From Utricularia gibba (Eukaryota > Streptophyta > Magnoliopsida > Lamiales > Lentibulariaceae), in NCBI GenBank assembly GCA_002189035.1, contig NEEC01000002.1:1116001-1180000 (forward strand): 64,000 nt of DNA, given 5' to 3'. Each line of letters starts with the position of its first letter. Positions within the stretch are counted from its first letter, which is position 1. Under the pieces are notes generated by a model. It was not told the origin of the DNA. It saw only the letters and a program-made list of their open reading frames with translations, and made no database searches. This document shows positions 61,400 through 64,000 of the stretch, in pieces. The position numbers and the translations under genes are program-made.

Positions 61400-62490
61400 C
61401 GGAGCTTGAATGAGTTTTTGAGAGGAGTTGATTCCTTGTGTAGAAGAGTTTTGAAGTACTAAAATTTTAAAATTAATATTTAATTTTTTTTAAGGATGGG
61501 TTAGGATTCAATTTGGTCATGTTTATTAGAGTCAAATCGAAGAGTGTAACATATGATAGGGTAAATCTCAACGATGGGATTTAGTTTTCAAAAAAGGGTG
61601 GAAGGATGCGATTCAAAGAAGAGTATATAAATCTTAGTCGAATCTCACATCGTTATAAATGGAGTAGATTAAGAGTTTATGTAGAATTAGTTATTCTAAT
61701 TTTACATTAGATCTTTTTCTCGAAAAAAAAAATTGTGAGATTGGAATATTCAAAATAAACAATATTGTGTAAAAGTATGTGGATCGTTGCAATTTTAGTC
61801 TTGAGGGGAAGTCTTCATCGTTCATGCTCATGCACTCACTATCTTTTTGTTGTAGACATACTTATGGTTATGTAATGAAACTTGTATTTTTGTGATTAAT
61901 AAAATTATGTGAATCAATTGTGTTTTAAATTTGATCCATATACATGATCGTTACCATTCTTGAAATAAGATGTTTTAAAATTTGATTCTATTTTTAGAAA
62001 ATAAGATGTTTTAAAATTTTTATTCTTTTTTAAAGTAAATAGCATATATTTGGAAGATAACAATTATTCTTGAAATATGAATTTTTTTACAAAAATTGTC
62101 TATTTTATCAATCCACTTTTTTAAAAAAGTATTTAAATTAATGAACTTAATCAAATAAAAAAAGTTATAAAAATATTATTAAAGTGCATTTATGCAAGTA
62201 TTTTAAAAAGGAAGGTGCCGTGCAGCTCCGTACTCCGTAGACTAGTCCCTAGTAGCTCCATAGCCGTGTGAAGGGTTAAGTAGGCTACGGCCCCGGAACG
62301 ATAGCACAACGGTTTTTCAACGGCGGTGATACTCATTGGGTATTGCATGGACGCATGTATTTCTTCTGTCGCTCACGCCGGTGGACCGGAGATACTGAAA
62401 CCGCCGTGCCGGCGAGCTCATGGGCTTGACCAAAGAAACGAAGATGATGTAAATGAATCAAATCGTGTATTCATCCTACATACAAACTAA
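61400..62490. other. Intergenic region between RCA and the zinc-finger gene
   Basis: AT-rich, with no coding signal. 61490-61830 has an LTR-like look (a TATAAAT near 61627 followed by TCTCACATCG), but I cannot find paired TG...CA ends or a target duplication. The segment from 62210 is more GC-rich and leads into the zinc-finger 3' UTR. Confidence 0.4.
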
Positions 62491-62492
62491 TC

Positions 62493-62936
62493 TCAGTCAA
62501 CAACAACCTTTCCAAAGTTCAGGAACATGTTTTCGGAAGGAGTCAAGTTCAAATCTATACAGAACGCTTTCTTCACCATCGGCGCCGCCTCCGTCGCCAC
62601 CGTCAGAGCCAGCGGCAGCTGTATAGATTTCCCATCAACAATACTTTCCCTATGCCGCCGCATATGCCCACCTAAGGCTTGCCCCAAAGCGAACTCCAAC
62701 CCACAAACCGAACACTCGTGAGTCTTCGGCTTCGGCGGCGACGGTGGCTGCTCCGCCGTCATTCTCGCCTTCTTGTGACTAGCCCGGTGACCCCCGAGCG
62801 CCTGGAAAGATGAAAACTCCCGGTTACACGTCTTGCAGGTGAAGACACGGCCAGGGTCACCCCCCTGACGTGATAACAACATCAAGTAACCAGCCATCAG
62901 AGCAGCATCATCGTCCGCACTCCTCTTGGCCGCCAT
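62493..62936 (-). CDS. C2H2 zinc-finger repressor with EAR motif (ZAT11/ZAT12-like)
   Basis: Intronless gene of 147 residues, typical of stress-responsive C1-2i zinc-finger proteins. Two plant-type fingers are present, each with the QALGGH helix: [19 protein letters not shown] near residue 33, and [19 protein letters not shown] near residue 73. An N-terminal [11 protein letters not shown] segment resembles the L-box. The C-terminal DLNLTP is the EAR repression motif that recruits TOPLESS-type corepressors. No B-box-like basic cluster is obvious. The product should be a nuclear transcriptional repressor. A TATA box lies on the minus strand about 110 bases upstream (63044-63052). Assignment to ZAT11 or ZAT12 specifically is not possible from this alone. 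Confidence 0.93.
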   Translation of the reverse strand: MAAKRSADDDAALMAGYLMLLSRQGGDPGRVFTCKTCNREFSSFQALGGHRASHKKARMTAEQPPSPPKPKTHECSVCGLEFALGQALGGHMRRHRESIVDGKSIQLPLALTVATEAAPMVKKAFCIDLNLTPSENMFLNFGKVVVD

Positions 62937-63043
62937 GAAAATGAATCAGAGAATGAAACAAACAAACGAGGTGTGGCTGCAGAGAGAGAAGGAGATCTAG
63001 AGATACAAACATGTACAGATACATCAACATATATTGTACTTGG

Positions 63044-63052
63044 TGTATATAG
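63044..63052 (-). promoter_or_regulatory. TATA box of the zinc-finger gene
   Basis: CTATATAC on the minus strand, about 110 bases upstream of the ATG at 62936. Confidence 0.6.
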
Positions 63053-63516
63053 GGAGAGGAGGTCAGAACGTAGCTGCACAATTTTTATTGCGAGCTGGAG
63101 AGATTGACTGGATACAAGTCCACCGAATTTGGCGATCGGAATGAAGAATCAATTCAATTCAACATAAACATGCTTTCCCTTTTTACACATGGGATCTAGC
63201 TCGGGCTACAACTAACAAACGAACCACCAATGATGCCGATGACTCGGCTTCTCTGGTCACCACAAACTCAAAAGTCAAACCTTACTTCCATTCTAATCCA
63301 ATGTATACATGAATAATAGTAAAGGCGCCACCTTTTTAAGTCAAACATTAAAATAGAAGCTGATACTTAGCAACAGTGATGCAAGTGATGAGGGGAGCAT
63401 GACGAAAGTGCTTACCAAATTGGGGAGGTAAAGATTCTCTCTTTATTACCCCAGTAAAAACATGTGCCTTCATCACATTTTACTAAGGTTTCAAGTCAAA
63501 CTAGAAAGCGTGTGGG

Positions 63517-63987
63517 GTGTCTTACTCGGTGAGTAGAAGGAATAAACAAAGAGTTCTTCTGGAACCCCAGAACCCGAAGCGGCATTCGGAGTTCACACGG
63601 CCATGGTGGTTGAACTGGTTAAAGGGACTTTTATCCATTACTCTTCAAGATCCATCAAGACTAAGAAAAGTAAGTTGCATGGGGACAAACGGTATGAATG
63701 CTGAGTGGAAGAAAAGAACACACAGCAAGGTTTGCATTATTGAATTGAATAATCGGATTACTGACTTGCGCGTTCATCGGGAAGTGGTTTCAGAATCTCC
63801 GCTTGAACGACTCTTATTTCTGCATCCAGGCCATACGTCCCTGCGAATCAGAATGGAACACTACCTGAAACTACATAGAAAATTACCCCGAAAAGAAGGC
63901 AGGGATGAACTTGGAGTTCTTCTCCCCAGACGATTAGGAACGAAGCGAACTACAATCCTTCATCCTCGAGAAGACAGGGATGCCTAG
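63517..63987 (+). CDS. Unidentified 156-codon open frame at the right edge
   Basis: Open frame rich in Arg, Lys, Leu and Glu, beginning with GTG; the first ATG is internal. Its composition differs from the AT-rich spacers nearby and resembles plant organelle-type sequence, but I cannot match it to any plastid or mitochondrial gene. No domain is recognised. It could be an organelle-derived insertion, an exon of a gene beyond the window, or chance. Confidence 0.2.
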   Translation: MSYSVSRRNKQRVLLEPQNPKRHSEFTRPWWLNWLKGLLSITLQDPSRLRKVSCMGTNGMNAEWKKRTHSKVCIIELNNRITDLRVHREVVSESPLERLLFLHPGHTSLRIRMEHYLKLHRKLPRKEGRDELGVLLPRRLGTKRTTILHPREDRDA

Positions 63988-64000
63988 TTTTCCGGTTCGC

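Noticed and set aside
61480-61830. Solo LTR of a retrotransposon
   Set aside because: Promoter-like words are present, but no paired termini, target duplication or internal domain could be identified.

Overview
The window is nuclear DNA of a flowering plant, most likely a eudicot or another non-grass angiosperm with AT-rich intergenic DNA. The evidence is intron-rich genes with GT-AG junctions and plant-only families: two auxin response factors, a LOB-domain factor, a RopGEF, Rubisco activase and a class I small heat-shock protein. No prokaryotic, viral or CRISPR content was seen. I cannot name the species.

Layout, left to right: a possible partial exon on the minus strand (1-174); a MOM1/MOM2-like gene without a SNF2 region (880-4402); a plant GT2-like glycosyltransferase (8907-11816); ARF10 with a miR160 site (14708-16810); a SAPS-domain (PP6 regulatory) gene (17476-22980, minus); DRB2 (24169-27140, minus); ARF4 with two tasiR-ARF sites (30714-34517); an LBD11-like gene (35037-35682, minus); V-ATPase subunit a1 (37574-42971); P5CS (43594-48632); a MAM33/p32-type mitochondrial glycoprotein (49075-50173, minus); a small ORF built from a 183-bp duplication (50503-50916); a TOPP-type PP1 catalytic subunit (51100-52850, minus); a RopGEF (55261-57439, minus); a class I sHSP with heat-shock elements (58396-58857); Rubisco activase, short form (59121-60847, minus); a C2H2 EAR repressor of the ZAT type (62493-62936, minus); and an unidentified terminal ORF.

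The genes are mostly independent housekeeping and regulatory loci. Two themes recur. The first is small-RNA and silencing biology: a MOM-type silencing factor, DRB2, and two ARFs carrying textbook miR160 and tasiR-ARF sites. The second is conserved gene order. From memory, Arabidopsis chromosome 2 has MOM2, ARF10, a SAPS gene, DRB2, LBD11 and VHA-a1 in that order, and another chromosome 2 segment holds RCA, a MAM33 gene, P5CS1 and TOPP4. This window joins both blocks, with ARF4 inserted.

The main caution is that seven otherwise well-conserved genes carry nine reading-frame breaks. Eight behave as single missing bases, and five of those lie in C or G runs. Exon-phase arithmetic closes exactly if one base is restored at each place. 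This pattern points to assembly or base-calling deletions rather than pseudogenes. I found no convincing new biological system. The most interesting candidates are the SNF2-less MOM-like gene, the fused microsynteny, the 198-bp repeat array upstream of ARF10 and the duplicated small ORF.
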